From positions 13,984,371 to 14,048,370 of the forward strand of contig JAKZAN010000001.1 in NCBI GenBank assembly GCA_023053545.1: a DNA stretch of 64,000 nt, read 5' to 3'. A program made the position numbers and the translations under genes. A model generated the notes under the pieces. The model was not told the origin of the DNA. It was given only the letters and a program-made list of their open reading frames with translations, and searched no databases. Of this stretch, positions 42,391 through 57,400 are shown one piece after another; position 1 is the stretch's first letter, and each line of letters begins with the position of its first letter. The stretch is from Lepidurus packardi. Taxonomy: Eukaryota > Arthropoda > Branchiopoda > Notostraca > Triopsidae.

Positions 42391-45300
42391 GTAATGAATT
42401 AATTAAGTCCGTAAGGAATTAGTTCAGTCCGTAAGGAATTAATTACGTCCGTAAGGAATTAATTAAGTCCGTAATTAAATAATTAAGTCCGTATGGAACT
42501 AGTTCAGTCCGTAAGGAATTAATTAAGTCCGTAAGGAATTAATTAAGTCCGTAAGGAATTAATTAAGTCCGTATAGAATTAATTAAGTCCGTAAGGAATT
42601 AACTAAGTCCGTATAGAATTAATTCAGTCCGTAAAGAATTAATTCAGTCTGTAAGGATTTCAATCAATCCTAAGGAATTAATTCAGTCCTTAAGGAATTA
42701 ATTAATTCCGTAAGGAATTAATTCAGTCCGTAGGGAATTAATTCAGCCCGTAAGGAATTAATTAAGTACGTAAGGAACAATTCAGTCCGTAAAGAATTAA
42801 TTCAGTCCGTAAGGAATTAATTCAGTCCGTAAGTAATTAATTCAGTCCGTAAGGAATTAATCCATTCCGTATGGAATTACTTTAGTCCGTAAGGAATTAA
42901 TTCAGTCCGTAAAGAATTAATGCAGTCCGTATGGAATTAATTTAGTCCGTAAGGAATTAATTCAGTCCGTAAAGAATTAATGCAGTCCGTAAGGAATTAA
43001 TTCAGTCCTTAACGAATTAATTCATTCCGTAAGGAATTAATTCAGTAAGTAAGGAAATAATTAAGTCCGTAAGTAAATAATTTAGTCCCCATGAATTAAT
43101 TCAGTCCGTAAGGATTTAATTCAGTCCATAATTAATTAAATCAGTCCGTAAGAAATTTATTCAGTCCGAAAGGAATTAATTCATTCTGTAAGGAATTAAT
43201 TCAATCTTTAAGGAATTAAATCAGGCCGTAAGGAATTAATTCAGTCCGTAATTAATTAAATCAGTCCGTAAGAAATTAATTCAGTCCGTAAGGAATTAAT
43301 TAAGTCCGTATGGAATTAATTTAGTCCGTAATTAATTAATTCAGTCTGTAAGGAATTAAATCAGGCCGTAAAGAATTAATTCATTCCATAAAGAATAAAT
43401 TCAGTTAGTAAGGAATTAATTCATTCCGTAAGGAATTAATTCAGTCTGTAAGGAATTAAATCAGGCCGTAAAGAATTAATTCATAAGGAATAAATTCAGT
43501 TAGTAAGGAATTAATGCAGTCCGTAAGGAATTAATGCAGTCCGTAAGGAATTAATTCAGTCCGTAAGGAATTAATTCAGTAAGTAAGGAATTGATTCAAT
43601 CCGTAAGGAAATTATATGTCAGTAAGGAATTCATTCATTCCGTAAGGAATTAATTCAGTCCGTAAGGAATTAATTCAGTCCTTAAGGAATTAATTCATTC
43701 TGTAAGGAATTAATTCAATCTTTAAGGAATTAAATCAGGCCGTAAGGAATTAATTCATTCCGTATAGAATTAACTAAGGAATTAATTAAGTACCTAAGGA
43801 ATTAACTCAGTCCGTAAGGAATAAATTCAGTTTGTAATGGATTAATTAAGTCCGTAATGAATTAATTCAGTCCGTAATGAATTAATTCAGTCCGTAAGAA
43901 ATTAATTCAGTCCGTAAGGAATTAATTAAGTACCTTAGGAATCAATTCAGTCCGTAAGGAATTAATTCAGTCCGTAAGGAATTAATGCAGTCCGTAAGGA
44001 ATTAATTCAGTCCGTAAGGAATTAATTAAGTCCGTAACGAATTAATTCAGTCCGTAAGGAATTAGTTCAGTCCGTAATGAATTAATTCAGTCCGTAAGAA
44101 ATTATTTCAGTCCGTAACGAATTAATTCAGTCCGTAAGGAATTAGTTCAGTCCGTAAGGAATTAATTCAGTCCGTAAGGAATTAATTCATTCCGTAAGGA
44201 ATTAATTCATTCCGTAACGAATTAATTCAGTCCGTAAGGAATTAGTTCAGTCCGTAATGAATTTATTCAGTCCGTATGGAATTAATTCAGTCCGTAAGGA
44301 ATTAATTAAGTCCGTAAGAAATTAATTCAGTCCGTAAGGAATTAATGCATTCCGTATAGAATTAATTCAGTCCGTAAGGAATTAATTCATTCCGTATAGA
44401 ATTAATTAAGTCCGTAAGGAATTAATTAAGTACCTAAGGAATTAATTCAGTCCGTAAGGAATAAATTCAGTTTGTAATGGATTAATTAAGTCCGTAATGA
44501 ATTAATTCAGTCCGTAAGAAATTAATTCAGTCCGTAAGGAATTAATGCAGTCCGTAAGGAATTAATTCAGTCCGTAAGGAATTAATTCAGTCCGTAAGAA
44601 ATTAATTCAGTCCGTAACGAATTAATTCAGTCCGTAAGGAATTAGTTCAGTCCGTAATGAATTAATTCAGTCCGTAAGAAATTATTTCAGTCCGTAACGA
44701 ATTAATTCAGTCCGTAAGGAATTAGTTCAGTCCGTAAGGAATTAATGCAGTCCGTAAGGAATTAATGCAGTCCGTAAGGAATTTATTCATTCCGTAAGGA
44801 AATAATATAGTCCGTAAGGAATTAATTCACACCGTAATGAATTAATTAAGTCCGTAATGAATTAATTCAGTCCTTAAGAAATTAATTCAGTCCTTAAGGA
44901 AATAATTAAGTACCTTAGGAATCAATTCAGTCCGTAAGGAATTAATTCAGTGTGTAAGGAATTTATTAAGTCCGTATGGAATTAATTCAGTCCGTAAGGA
45001 ATTAATTCATTCCGTAAGGAAATAATATAGTCCGTAAGGAACTAATTCAGTCCGCAATGAATTAATTAAGTACGTAAGGAATTAGTTCAGTCCGTAAGGA
45101 ATTAATTCAGTCTGTAAGGAATTAAGTTAGGCCGTAAGGAAATAATTCAGTTTGTAATGGATTAATTAAGTCCGTAATGAATTAATTCTGTCCGTAAGAA
45201 ATTAATTCAGTCCGTAAGCAATTAATTCAGTCCGTAAGGAATTAATTAAGTCCGTAATGAATTAATTAAGTCCGTAAGAAATTAATTCAGTCCGTAAGGA

Positions 45301-46944
45301 ATTAATTCAGTCCGTAAGGAATTAATTCATTCCGTAACGAATTAATCCAGTCCGTAAGGAATTATTTCAGTCCGTAATGAATAAATTAAGTCCGTAAGGA
45401 ATTAATTCAGTCTGTAAGGATTTCAATCAATCCTAAAGATTTAATTCTGTCCGTAAGGAATTAATTCATTTCGTAAGGAATTAATTCATTCCGTAAGGAA
45501 TTAATTCAGTCCGTAATGAATTAATTCAGTCCGTAAGAAATTAATTCAGTCCGTAAGGAATTAATTAAGTACCTAAGGAAATAATTCAGTCCGTAAGGAA
45601 TTAATTCAGTCCGTAAGGAATTAATTCAGTCCGTAAGGAATTAATTCAGTCCGTAAGGAATTAATTCAGTCCGTAACGAATTAATTCAGTCCGTAAGGAA
45701 TTAGTTCAGTCCGTAATGAATTAATTCAGTCCGTAAGGAATTAATTCAGTCCGTAACGAATTAATTCAGTCCGTAAGGAATTAGTTCAGTCCGTAATGAA
45801 TTAATTCAGTCCGTAAGAAATTATTTCAGTCCGTAAGGAATTAATGCAGTTCGTAAGGAATTAATGCAGTCCGTAAGGAATTTATTCATTCCGTAAGGAA
45901 ATAATATAGTCCGTAAGGAATTAATTCACACCGTAATGAATTAATTAAGTCCGTAATGAATTAATTCAGTCCTTAAGAAATTAATTCAGTCCTTAAGGAA
46001 ATAATTAAGTACCTTAGGAATCAATTCAGTCCGTAAGGAATTAATTCAGTGTGTAAGGAATTTATTAAGTCCGTATGGAATTAATTCAGTCCGTAAGGAA
46101 TTAATTCATTCCGTAAGGAAATAATATAGTCCGTAAGGAACTAATTCAGTCCGCAATGAATTAATTAAGTACGTAAGGAATTAGTTCAGTCCGTAAGGAA
46201 TTAATTCAGTCTGTAAGGAATTAAGTTAGGCCGTAAGGAAATAATTCAGTTTGTAATGGATTAATTCAGTCTGTAAGCAATTAATTCAGTCCGTAAGGAA
46301 TTAATTCAGTCCGTAATGAATTAATTAAGTCCGTAAGAAATTAATTCAGTCCGTAAGGAATTAATTCAGTCCGTAAGGAATTAATTCATTCCGTAATGAA
46401 TAAATTAAGTCCGTAAGGAATTAATTCAGTCTGTAAGGATTTCAATCAATCCTAAAGAATTAATTCAGTCCGTAAGGAATTAATTCATTTCGTAAGGAAT
46501 TAATTCATTCCGTAAGGAATTAATTCAGTCCGTAATGAATTAATTCAGTCCGTAAGAAATTAATTCATTCCGTAAGGAATTAATTAAGTACCTAAGGAAA
46601 TAATTCAGTCCGTAAGGAATTAATTCAGTCCGTAAGGAATTAATTCAGTCCGTAAGGAATTAATTCAGTCCGTAAGGAATTAATTAAGTACCTAAGGAAT
46701 TAATGCAGTCCGTAAGGAATTAATTCAGTCCGTAATGAATTAACTAAGTCCGTAAGGAATTAATTCATTCCGTAAGGAAATAATATAGTCCGTAAGGAAT
46801 TAATTCACACCGTAATGAATTAATTAAGTCCGTAATGAATTAATTAAGTCCGTAAGGAATTAGTTCAGTCCGTAAGGAATTAATTCATTCCGTAAGGAAA
46901 TAATATAGTCCGTAAGGAATTAATTCACACCGTAATGAATTAAT

Positions 46945-48554
46945 TAAGTCCGTAATGAATTAATTCAGTCCTTAAGAAATTAATTCAGTCCTTAAGGAAA
47001 TAATTAAGTAACTTAGGAATCAATTCAGTCCGTAAGGAATTAATTCAGTGTGTAAGGAATTTATTAAGTCCGTATGGAATTAATTCAGTCCGTAAGGAAT
47101 TAATTCATTCCGTAAGGAAATAATGTAGTCCGTAAGGAACTAATTCAGTCCGCAATGAATTAATTAAGTACGTAAGGAATTAGTTCAGTCCGTAAGGAAT
47201 TAATTCAGTCTGTAAGGAATTAAGTTAGGCCGTAAGGAAATAATTCAGTTTGTAATGGATTAATTAAGTCCGTAATGAATTAATTCAGTCCGTAAGAAAT
47301 TAATTCAGTCCGTAAGCAATTAATTCAGTCCGTAAGGAATTAATTCAGTCCGTAATGAATTAACTAAGTCCGTAAGGAATTAATTCATTCCGTAAGGAAA
47401 TAATATAGTCCGTAAGGAATTAATTCACACCGTAATGAATTAATTAAGTCCGTAATGAATTAATTAAGTCCGTAAGGAATTAGTTCAGTCCGTAAGGAAT
47501 TAATTCATTCCGTAAGGAAATAATATAGTCCGTAAGGAATTAATTCACACCGTAATGAATTAATTAAGTCCGTAAGGAAATAATATAGTCCGTAAGGAAT
47601 TAATTCACACCGTAATGAATTAATTAAATCCGTAATGAATTAATTCAGTCCTTAAGAAATTAATTCAGTCCTTAAGGAAATAATTAAGTACCTTAGGAAT
47701 CAATTCAGTCCGTAAGGAATTAATTCAGTGTGTAAGGAATTTATTAAGTCCGTAATGAATTAATTCAGTCCTTAAGAAATTAATTCAGTCCTTAAGGAAA
47801 TAATTAAGTAACTTAGGAATCAATTCAGTCCGTAAGGAATTAATTCAGTGTGTAAGGAATTTATTAAGTCCGTATGGAATTAATTCAGTCCGTAAGGAAT
47901 TAATTCATTCCGTAAGGAAATAATGTAGTCCGTAAGGAACTAATTCAGTCCGCAATGAATTAATTAAGTACGTAAGGAATTAGTTCAGTCCGTAAGGAAT
48001 TAATTCAGTCTGTAAGGAATTAAGTTAGGCCGTAAGGAAATAATTCAGTTTGTAATGGATTAATTAAGTCCGTAATGAATTAATTCAGTCCGTAAGAAAT
48101 TAATTCAGTCCGTAAGCAATTAATTCAGTCCGTAAGGAATTAATTCAGTCCGTAATGAATTAACTAAGTCCGTAAGGAATTAATTCATTCCGTAAGGAAA
48201 TAATATAGTCCGTAAGGAATTAATTCACACCGTAATGAATTAATTAAGTCCGTAATGAATTAATTAAGTCCGTAAGGAATTAGTTCAGTCCGTAAGGAAT
48301 TAATTCATTCCGTAAGGAAATAATATAGTCCGTAAGGAATTAATTCACACCGTAATGAATTAATTAAGTCCGTAAGGAAATAATATAGTCCGTAAGGAAT
48401 TAATTCACACCGTAATGAATTAATTAAATCCGTAATGAATTAATTCAGTCCTTAAGAAATTAATTCAGTCCTTAAGGAAATAATTAAGTACCTTAGGAAT
48501 CAATTCAGTCCGTAAGGAATTAATTCAGTGTGTAAGGAATTTATTAAGTCCGTA
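46945..48554 (+). repeat. Near-identical 800-bp tandem duplication
   Basis: 46945-~47754 and 47745-~48554 align at a constant offset of exactly 800 bp (40 monomers). The rare AAGTAACTTAGG is at 47006 and 47806, and ATGTAGTCC recurs near 47124 and 47924. I noticed almost no differences over this length, so the duplication is recent or an assembly artefact. Confidence 0.85.
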
Positions 48555-51500
48555 TGGAATTAATTCAGTCCGTAAGGAATTAATTCATTCCGTAAGGAAA
48601 TAATATAGTCCGTAAGGAACTAATTCAGTCCGCATTGAATTAATTAAGTACGTAAGGAATTAGTTCAGTCCGTAAGGAATTAATTCAGTCTGTAAGGAAT
48701 TAAGTTAGGCCGTAAGGAAATAATTCAGTTTGTAATGGATTAATTATGTCCGTAATGAATTAATTCAGTCCGTAAGAAATTAATTCAGTCCGTAAGGAAT
48801 TAATTAACTCCGTAAGGAATTAATTCATTCCGTAAGGAAATAATTCAGTCCGTAATGAATTAATTAAGTCCGTAAGGAATTAATTAAGTCCGTAGGAAAT
48901 TAATTCAGTCCGTAAGGAATTAATTAAGTACCTAAGGAATTAATTCAGTCCGAAAGGAATTAATTCAGTCCGTAAGGAATTAATCCAGTCCGTAATGAAT
49001 TAATTCATTCCGTAACGAATTAATCCAGTCCGTAAGGAATTATTTCAGTCCGTAATGAATTAATTAAGTCCGTAAGGAATTAATTCAGTCTGTAAGGATT
49101 TCAATCAATCCTAAAGAATTAATTCAGTCCGTAAGGAATTAATTCATTCCGTAAGGAATTAATTCAGTCCGTAATGAATTAATTCAGTCCGTAAGGAATT
49201 AATTCAGTCCGTAGGGAATTAATTCTGTCCGTAAGGAATTATTTAAGTACCTAAGGAATTAATTCATTCCGTAAGGAATTAATTAAGTCCGTAAGGAATT
49301 AATTCAGTCCGTAAGGAATTAATTCAATCTGTAACGAATTAAATCAGGCCGTAAGGAATTAATTCATTCCGTAAGGAATTAATTCAGTCCGTAAGGAATT
49401 AATTCAGTAAGTAAGGAATTCAATCAATCCTAATGAATTAATTCATTCCGTAAGAAATTAATTCAGTCCGTAAGGAATTAATTCAGTCCGTAAGGAATTA
49501 ATTCCGTCCGTAAGGAATTATTTAAGTACCTAAGGAATTAATGCAGTCCGTAAGGAATTAATTAAGTCCGTAAGGAATTAATTAAGTCCGTAATGAATTA
49601 ACTAAGTCCGTAAGGAATTAATTCATTCCGTAAGAAAATAGTATAGTCCGTAAGGAATTAATTCACACCGTAATGAATTAATTAATTCCGTAATGAATTA
49701 ATTAAGTCCGTAAAGAATTAGTTCAGTCCGTAAGGAATTAATTCATTCCGTAAGGAATTTATTAAGTCCGTAAGGAATTAATTCAGTCCGTAAGGAATTA
49801 ATTCAGTCCGTAATGAATTAATTAACTCCGTAAGGAATTAATTCATTCCGTAAGGAATTAATTAAGTCCGTAAGGAATTAATTCAGTCCGTAAGGAATTT
49901 ATTAAGTCCGTAAGGAATTAATTCAGTCCGTAAGGAATTAATTAAGTACCTAAGGAATTAATTAAGTCCGTGAGGAATTAATTAAATCCGTAAGGAATTA
50001 ATTCAGTCCGTAATGAATTAATTCAGTCTGTAAGAAATTAATTCAGTCCGTAAGGAATTAATTAAGTACCTAAGGAATTAATTCAGTCCGTAAGGATTTA
50101 ATTCAGTCCGTAAGGATTTAATTCAATCCGTAAGGAATTAATTCAGTCCGTAAGGAATTAATTCAGTCCTTATGGAATTAATTCATTCTGTAAGGAATTA
50201 ATTCAATCTGTAACGAATTAAATCAGGTCGTAAGGAATTAATTTATTCCGTAAGGAATTAATTCAGTCCGTAAGGAATTAATTCAGTAAGTAAGGAATTC
50301 AATCAATCCTAATGAATTAATTCATTCCGTAAGAAATTAATTCATTCCGTATAGAATTAATTAAGTCCGTAAGGAATTAATTAAGTACCTAAGGAATTAA
50401 TTCAGTCCGTAAGGAATTTATTCAGTCCGTAAGGAATTAATTAAGTACCTAAGGAATTAGTTCAGTCCGTAATGAATTAATTCAGTCCGTAAGAAATTAA
50501 TTCAGTCCGTAAGGAATTAATTCATTCCGTAAGGAAATAATATAGTCCGTAAGGAATTAATTCACACCGTAATGAATTAATTGAGTCCGTAAGGAATTAA
50601 TTCAATCTGTAAGGATTTCAATCAATCCTAAAGAATTAATTCAGTCCGTAAGGAATTAATTCATTCCGTAAGGAATTAATTAAGTCCGTAAGGAATTAAT
50701 TCAGTCCGTAATGAATTAATTCAGTCCGTAATGAATTAATTAACTCCGTAAGGAATTAATTCATTCCGTAAGGAAATAATCCAGTCCGTAGGGAATTAAT
50801 TCAGTCCGTCAAGAACTAATTCAGTCCGTAAGGAATTAGTTCAGTCCGTAAGGAATTAATTAAGTCCGTAAGGAATTAATTTAGTCCGTAAGAAATTAAT
50901 TCAGTCCGTAAGCAATTAATTAAGTCCGTAAGGAATTAATTAAGTACCTAAGGAATTAATGCAGTCCGTAAGGAAATAATATAGTCCGTAAGGAACTAAT
51001 TCAGTCCGCAATGAATTAATTAAGTACGTAAGGAATTAGTTCAGTCCGTAAGGAATTAATTCAGTCTGTAAGGAATTAAGTTAGGCCGTAAGGAAATAAT
51101 TCAGTTTGTAATGGATTATTTAAGTCCGTAATGAATTAATTCAGTCCGTAAGAAATTAATTCAGTCCGTAAGGAATTAATTAACTCCGTAAGGAATTAAT
51201 TCCTTCCGTTAGGAAATAATTCAGTCCGTAATGAATTAATTCAGTCCGTAAAGAACTAATTCAGTCCGTAAGGAATTAGTTCAGTCCGTAAGGAATTAAT
51301 TAAGTCCGTAAGGAATTAATTAAATCCGTAAGAAATTAATTCAGTCCGTAAGGAATTAATTCAGTCCGTAAGGAATTAATTCATTCCGTAACGAATTAAT
51401 CCAGTCCGTAAGGAATTATTTCAGTCCGTAATGAATTAATTAAGTCCGTTAGGAATTAATTCAGTCTGTAAGGATTTCAATCAATCCTAAAGAATTAATT

Positions 51501-53349
51501 CAGTCCGGAAGGAATTAATTCATTCCGTAAGGAATAAATTAAGTCCGTAAGGAATTAATTCATTCCGTAAGGAATAAATTAAGTCCGTAAGGAATTAATT
51601 CAGTCCGTAATGAATTAATTCAGTCCGTAATGAATTAATTAACTCCGTAAGGAATTAATTCATTCCGTAAGGAAATAATTCAGTCCGTAAGAAATTAATT
51701 CAATCCGTAAGCAATTAATTAAGTCCGTAAGGAATTAATTAAGTACCTAAGGAATTAATGCAGTCCGTAAGGAATTAATTCAGTCCGTAAGGAATTAATT
51801 CAGTCCGTAAGGAATTAATTCATTCCGTAACGAATTAATTCAGTCCGTAAGGAATTAGTTCAGTCCGTAATGAATTAATTCAGTCCGTAAGAAATTAATT
51901 CAGTCCGTAAGGAATTAATTCATTCCGTAAGGAAATAATATAGTACGGAAGGAATTAATTCACACCGTAATGAATTAATTGAGTCCGTAATGAATTAATT
52001 AAGTCCGTAAGGAATTAGTTCAGTCCGTAAGGAAATAATTCAGTCCGTATGGAATTAATTCAGTCCGTAAGGAATTAAGTTAGGCCGTAAAGAAATAATT
52101 CAGTTTGTAATGGATTAATTAAGTCCGTAATGAATTAATTCAGTCCTTAAGAAATTAATTCAGTCCTTAAGAAAATAATTAAGTACCTTAGGAATCAATT
52201 CAGTCCGTAAGGAATTAATTCAGTCCGTAAGGAATTTATTAAGTCCGTATGGAATTAATTCAGTCCGTAAGGAATTAATTCATTCCGTAAGGAAATAATA
52301 TAGTCCGGAAGGAACTAATTCAGTCCGCAATGAATTAATTAAGTACGTAAGGAATTAGTTCAGTCCGTAAGGAATTAATTCAGTCTGTAAGGAATTAAGT
52401 TAGGCCGTAAGGAAATAATTCAGTTTGTAATGGATTATTTAAGTCCGTAATGAATTAATTCAGTCCGTAAGAAATTAATTCAGTCCGTAAGGAATTAATT
52501 AACTCCGTTAGGAATTAATTCAGTCCGTAAGGAATTAATTCAGTCCGTAAGGAATTAATTCATTCCGTAACGAATTAATCCAGTCCGTAAGGAATTATTT
52601 CAGTCCGTAATGAATTAATTAAGTCCGTAATGAATTAATTCAGTCCGTAATGAATTAATTAACTCCGTAAGGAATTAATTCATTCCGTAAGGAAATAATT
52701 CAGTCCGTAGGGAATTAATTCAGTCCGTCAAGAACTAATTCAGTCCGTAGGGAATTAATTCAGTCCGTCAAGAACTAATTCAGTCCGTAAGGAATTAGTT
52801 CAGTCCGTAAGGAATTAATTAAGTCCGTAAGGAATTAATTTAGTCCGTAAGAAATTAATTAAGTCCGTAAGCAATTAATTAAGTCCGTAAGGAATTAATT
52901 AAGTACCTAAGGAATTAATGCAGTCCGTAAGGAATTAATTCAGTCCGTAAGGAATTAATTCAGTCCGTAAGGAATTAATTCATTCCGTAACGAATTAATT
53001 CAGTCCGTAAGGAATTAGTTCAGTCCGTAATGAATTAATTCAGTCCGTAAGAAATTAATTCAGTCCGTAAGGAATTAATTAACTCCGTAAGGAATTAATT
53101 CCTTCCGTTAGGAAATAATTCAGTCCGTAATGAATTAATTCAGTCCGTAAAGAACTAATTCAGTCCGTAAGGAATTAATTCAGTCTGTAAGGATTTCAAT
53201 CAATCCTAAAGAATTAATTCAGTCCGGAAGGAATTAATTCATTCCGTAAGGAATAAATTAAGTCCGTAAGGAATTAATTCAGTCCGTAATGAATTAATTC
53301 AGTCCGTAATGAATTAATTAACTCCGTAAGGAATTAATTCATTCCGTAA

Positions 53350-54400
53350 GGAATTAATTCAGTCCGTAAGGAATTAATTCAGTCCGTAAGGAATTAATTC
53401 ATTCCGTAACGAATTAATTCAGTCCGTAAGGAATTAGTTCAGTCCGTAATGAATTAATTCAGTCCGTAAGAAATTAATTCAGTCCGTAAGGAATTAATTC
53501 ATTCCGTAAGGAAATAATATAGTCCGTAAGGAATTAATTCACACCGTAATGAATTAATTGAGTCCGTAATGAATTAATTAAGTCCGTAAGGAATTAGTTC
53601 AGTCCGTAAGGAAATAATTCAGTCCGTATGGAATTAATTCAGTCCGTAAGGAATTAAGTTAGGCCGTAAAGAAATAATTCAGTTTGTAATGGATTAATTA
53701 AGTACCTAAGGAATTAATTCAGTCCGTAAGGAATTAATTCAGTCCGTAAGGACTTAAGTTAGTCCGTAAGAAATTAATTCAGTCAGTAAGGAAATAATTA
53801 AGTCCGTAAGGAATTAATTCATTCCGTAAGGAATTAATTCAGTCCGTAACGAATTAATTCAGTGCGTAAGGAATTAATTCAGTCCGTAAGATATTAATTC
53901 AGTCCGTAATGAATTAATTAACTCCGTAAGGAATTAATTCAGTCCGTAAGGAATTAATTCAGTCCGTAAGGAATTAATTCATTCCGTTACGAATCATGTC
54001 AGTCCGTAAGGAATTAGTTCAGTCCGTAATGAATTAATTCAGTCCGTAAGAAATTAATTCAGTCCGTAAGGAATTAATTCATTCCGTAAGGAAATAATAT
54101 AGTCCGTAAGGAATTAATTCACACCGTAATGAATTAATTGAGTCCGTAATGAATTAATTAAGTCCGTAAGGAATTAGTTCAGTCCGTAAGGAATTAATTC
54201 AGTCCGTATGGAATTAATTCAGTCCGTAAGGAATTAAGTTAGGCCGTAAAGAAATAATTCAGTTTGTAATGGATTAATTAAGTCCGTAATGAATTAATTC
54301 AGTCCTTAAGAAATTAATTCAGTCCTTAAAGAAATAATTAAGTACCTTAGGAATCAATTCAGTCCGTAAGGAATTAATTCAGTCCGTAAGGAATTAATTC
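53350..54400 (+). repeat. Satellite segment repeated 6,078 bp downstream (~59428-60478)
   Basis: The unusual GGACTTAAGTTAG context starting at 53701 reappears starting at 59779. The rare GTTACGAATCATG (53987) reappears as GTTACGAATTATG (60065). AGGCCGTAAAG at 54241 reappears at 60319. All three offsets are 6,078 bp. Beyond about 54400 the copies stay related, but the offset shifts as monomers are gained or lost. Confidence 0.8.
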
Positions 54401-57400
54401 ATTCCGTAAGGAAATAATATAGTCCGTAAGGAACTAATTCAGTCCGCAATGAATTAATTAAGTACGTAAGGAATTAGTTCAGTCCGTAAGGAATTAATTC
54501 AGTCTGTAAGGAATTAAGTTAGGCCGTAAGGAAATAATTCAGTTTGTAATGGATTATTTAAGTCCGTAATGAATTAATTCAGTCCGTAAGAAATTAATTC
54601 AGTCCGTAAGGAATTAATTAACTCCGTAAGGAATTAATTCCTTCCGTTAGGAAATAATTCAGTCCGTAATGAATTAATTCAGTCCGTAAAGAACTAATTC
54701 AATCCGTAAGTAATTAGTTCAGTCCGTAAGGAATTAATTAAGTCCGTAAGGAATTAATAAAGTCCGTAAGAAATTAATTCAGTCCGTAAGGAATTAATTC
54801 AGTCCGTAAGGAATTAATTCATTCCGTAACGAATTAATCCAGTCCGTAAGGAATTATTTCAGTCCGTAAGGAATTAATTAAGTCCGTTAGGAATTAATTC
54901 AGTCTGTAAGGATTTCAATCAATCCTAAAGAATTAATTCAGTCCGTAAGGAATTAATTCATTCCGTAAGGAATAAATTAAGTCCGTAAGGAATTAATTCA
55001 GTCCGTAATGAATTAATTCAGTCCGTAATGAATTAATTAACTCCGTAAGGAATTAATTCATTCCGTAAGGAAATAATTCAGTCCGTAGGGAATTAATTCA
55101 GTCCGTCAAGAACTAATTCAGTCCGTAAGGAATTAGTTCAGTCCGTAAGGAATTAATTAAGTCCGTAAGGAATTAATTTAGTCCGTAAGAAATTAATTCA
55201 GTCCGTAAGCAATTAATTAAGTCCGTAAGGAATTAATTAAGTACCTAAGGAATTAATGCAGTCCGTAAGGAATTAATTCAGTCCGTAAGGAATTAATTCA
55301 GTCCGTAAGGAATTAATTCATTCCGTAATGAATTAATTCAGTCCGTAAGGAATTAGTTCAGTCCGTGATGAATTAATTCAGTCCGTAAGAAATTAATTCA
55401 GTCCGTAAGGAAATAATTCATTCCGTAAGGAAATAATATAGTCCGTAAGGAATTAATTCACACCGTAATGAATTAATTGAGTCCGTAAAGAATTAATTAA
55501 GTCCGTAAGGAATTAGTTCAGTCCGTAAGGAATTAATTCAGTCCGTATGGAATTAATTCAGTCCGTAAGGAATTAAGTTAGGCCGTAAAGAAATAATTCA
55601 GTTTGTAATGGATTAATTAAGTACCTAAGGAATTAATTCAGTCCGTAAGGAATTAATTCAGTCCGTAAGGACTTAATTTAGTCCGTAAGAAATTAATTCA
55701 GTCAGTAAGGAAATAATTAAGTCCGTAAGGAATTAATTCATTCCGTAAGGAATTAATTCAGTCCGTAAGGAATTAATTCAGTGCGTAAGGAATTAATTCA
55801 GTCCGTAAGATATTAATTCAGTCCGTAATGAATTAATTAACTCCGTAAGGAATTAATTCATTCCGTAAGGAAATAATTCAGTCCGTAGGGAATTAATTCA
55901 GTCCGTCAAGAACTAATTCAGTCCGTAAGGAATTAGTTCAGTCCGTAAGGAATTAATTAACTCCGTAAGGAATTAATTCATTCCGTAAGGAAATAATTCA
56001 GTCCGTAGGGAATTAATTCAGTCCGTCAAGAACTAATTCAGTCCGTAAGGAATTAGTTAAGTCCGTAAGGAATTAATTAAGTCCGTAAGGAATTAATTTA
56101 GTCCGTAAGAAATTAATTCAGTCCGTAAGGAATTAATTAAGTCCGTAAGGAATTAATTAAGTCCGTAAGGAATTGTTTAAGTCCGTAAGAAATTAATTCA
56201 GTCCTTAAGGAATTAATTAAGTACCTAAGGAATTAATGCAGTGCATAAGGAATTAATTCAGTCCGTAAGGAATTAATTCAGTCCGTAAGGAATTAGTTCA
56301 GTCCGTAACGAATTAATTCAGTCCGTAAGGAATTAGTTCACACCGTAATGAATTAATTGAGTCCGTAAAGAATTAATTAAGTCCGTAAGGAATTAGTTCA
56401 GTCCGTAAGGAATTAATTCAGTCCGTATGGAATTAATTCAGTCCGTAAGGAATTAAGTTAGGCCGTAAAGAAATAATTCAGTTTGTAAAGGATTAATTAA
56501 GTCCGTAATGAATTAATTCAGTCCGTAAGGAATTAAGTTAGGCCGTAAAGATATAATTCAGTTTGTAATGGATTAATTAAGTCCGTAATGAATTAATTCA
56601 GTCCGTAAGAAATTAATTCAGTCCGTAAGGAATTAATTAATTACCTAAGGAATTAATTAAGTACCTAAGGAATTAATTCAGTCCGTTAGGAATTAATTCT
56701 TTCCGTAAGGAATTAATTCATTCCGTATAGAATTAGTTAAGTCCGTAAGGAATTAATTAAGTACCTAAGGAATTAATTCAGTCCGTAAGGAATTAATTCA
56801 GTCCGTAAGGAATTAATTCAGTCCGTAAGATATTAAATCAGTCCGTAATGAATTAATTAACTAAGTAAGGAATTAATTCATTCCGTAAGGAAATAATTCA
56901 GTCCGTAGGGAATTAATTCAGTCCGTCAAGAACTAATTCAGTCCGTAAGGAATTAGTTCAGTCCGTAAGGAATTAATTAAGTCCGTAAGGACTTAATTTA
57001 GTCCGAAGGAAATTAATTCAGTCCGTAAGGAAATAATTAAGTCCGTAAGGAATTAATTCATTCCGTAAGGAAATAATTCAGTCCGTAGGGAATTAATTCA
57101 GTCCGTCAAAAACTAATTCAGTCCGTTAGGAATTAATGCAGTCCGTAAGGAATAAATTCAGTCCGTAAGGAATTAATTCAGTCCGTAAGGAATTAATTCA
57201 TTCCGTAACGAATTAATTCAGTCCGTAAGGAATTAGTTCAGTCCGTAATGAATTAATTCAGTCCGTAAGAAATTAATTCAGTCCGTAAGGAATTAATTCA
57301 TTCCGTAAGGAAATAATATAGTCCGTAAGGAACTAATTCACACCGTAATGAATTAATTGAGTCCGTAATGAATTAATTAAGTCCGTAAGGAATTAGTTCA

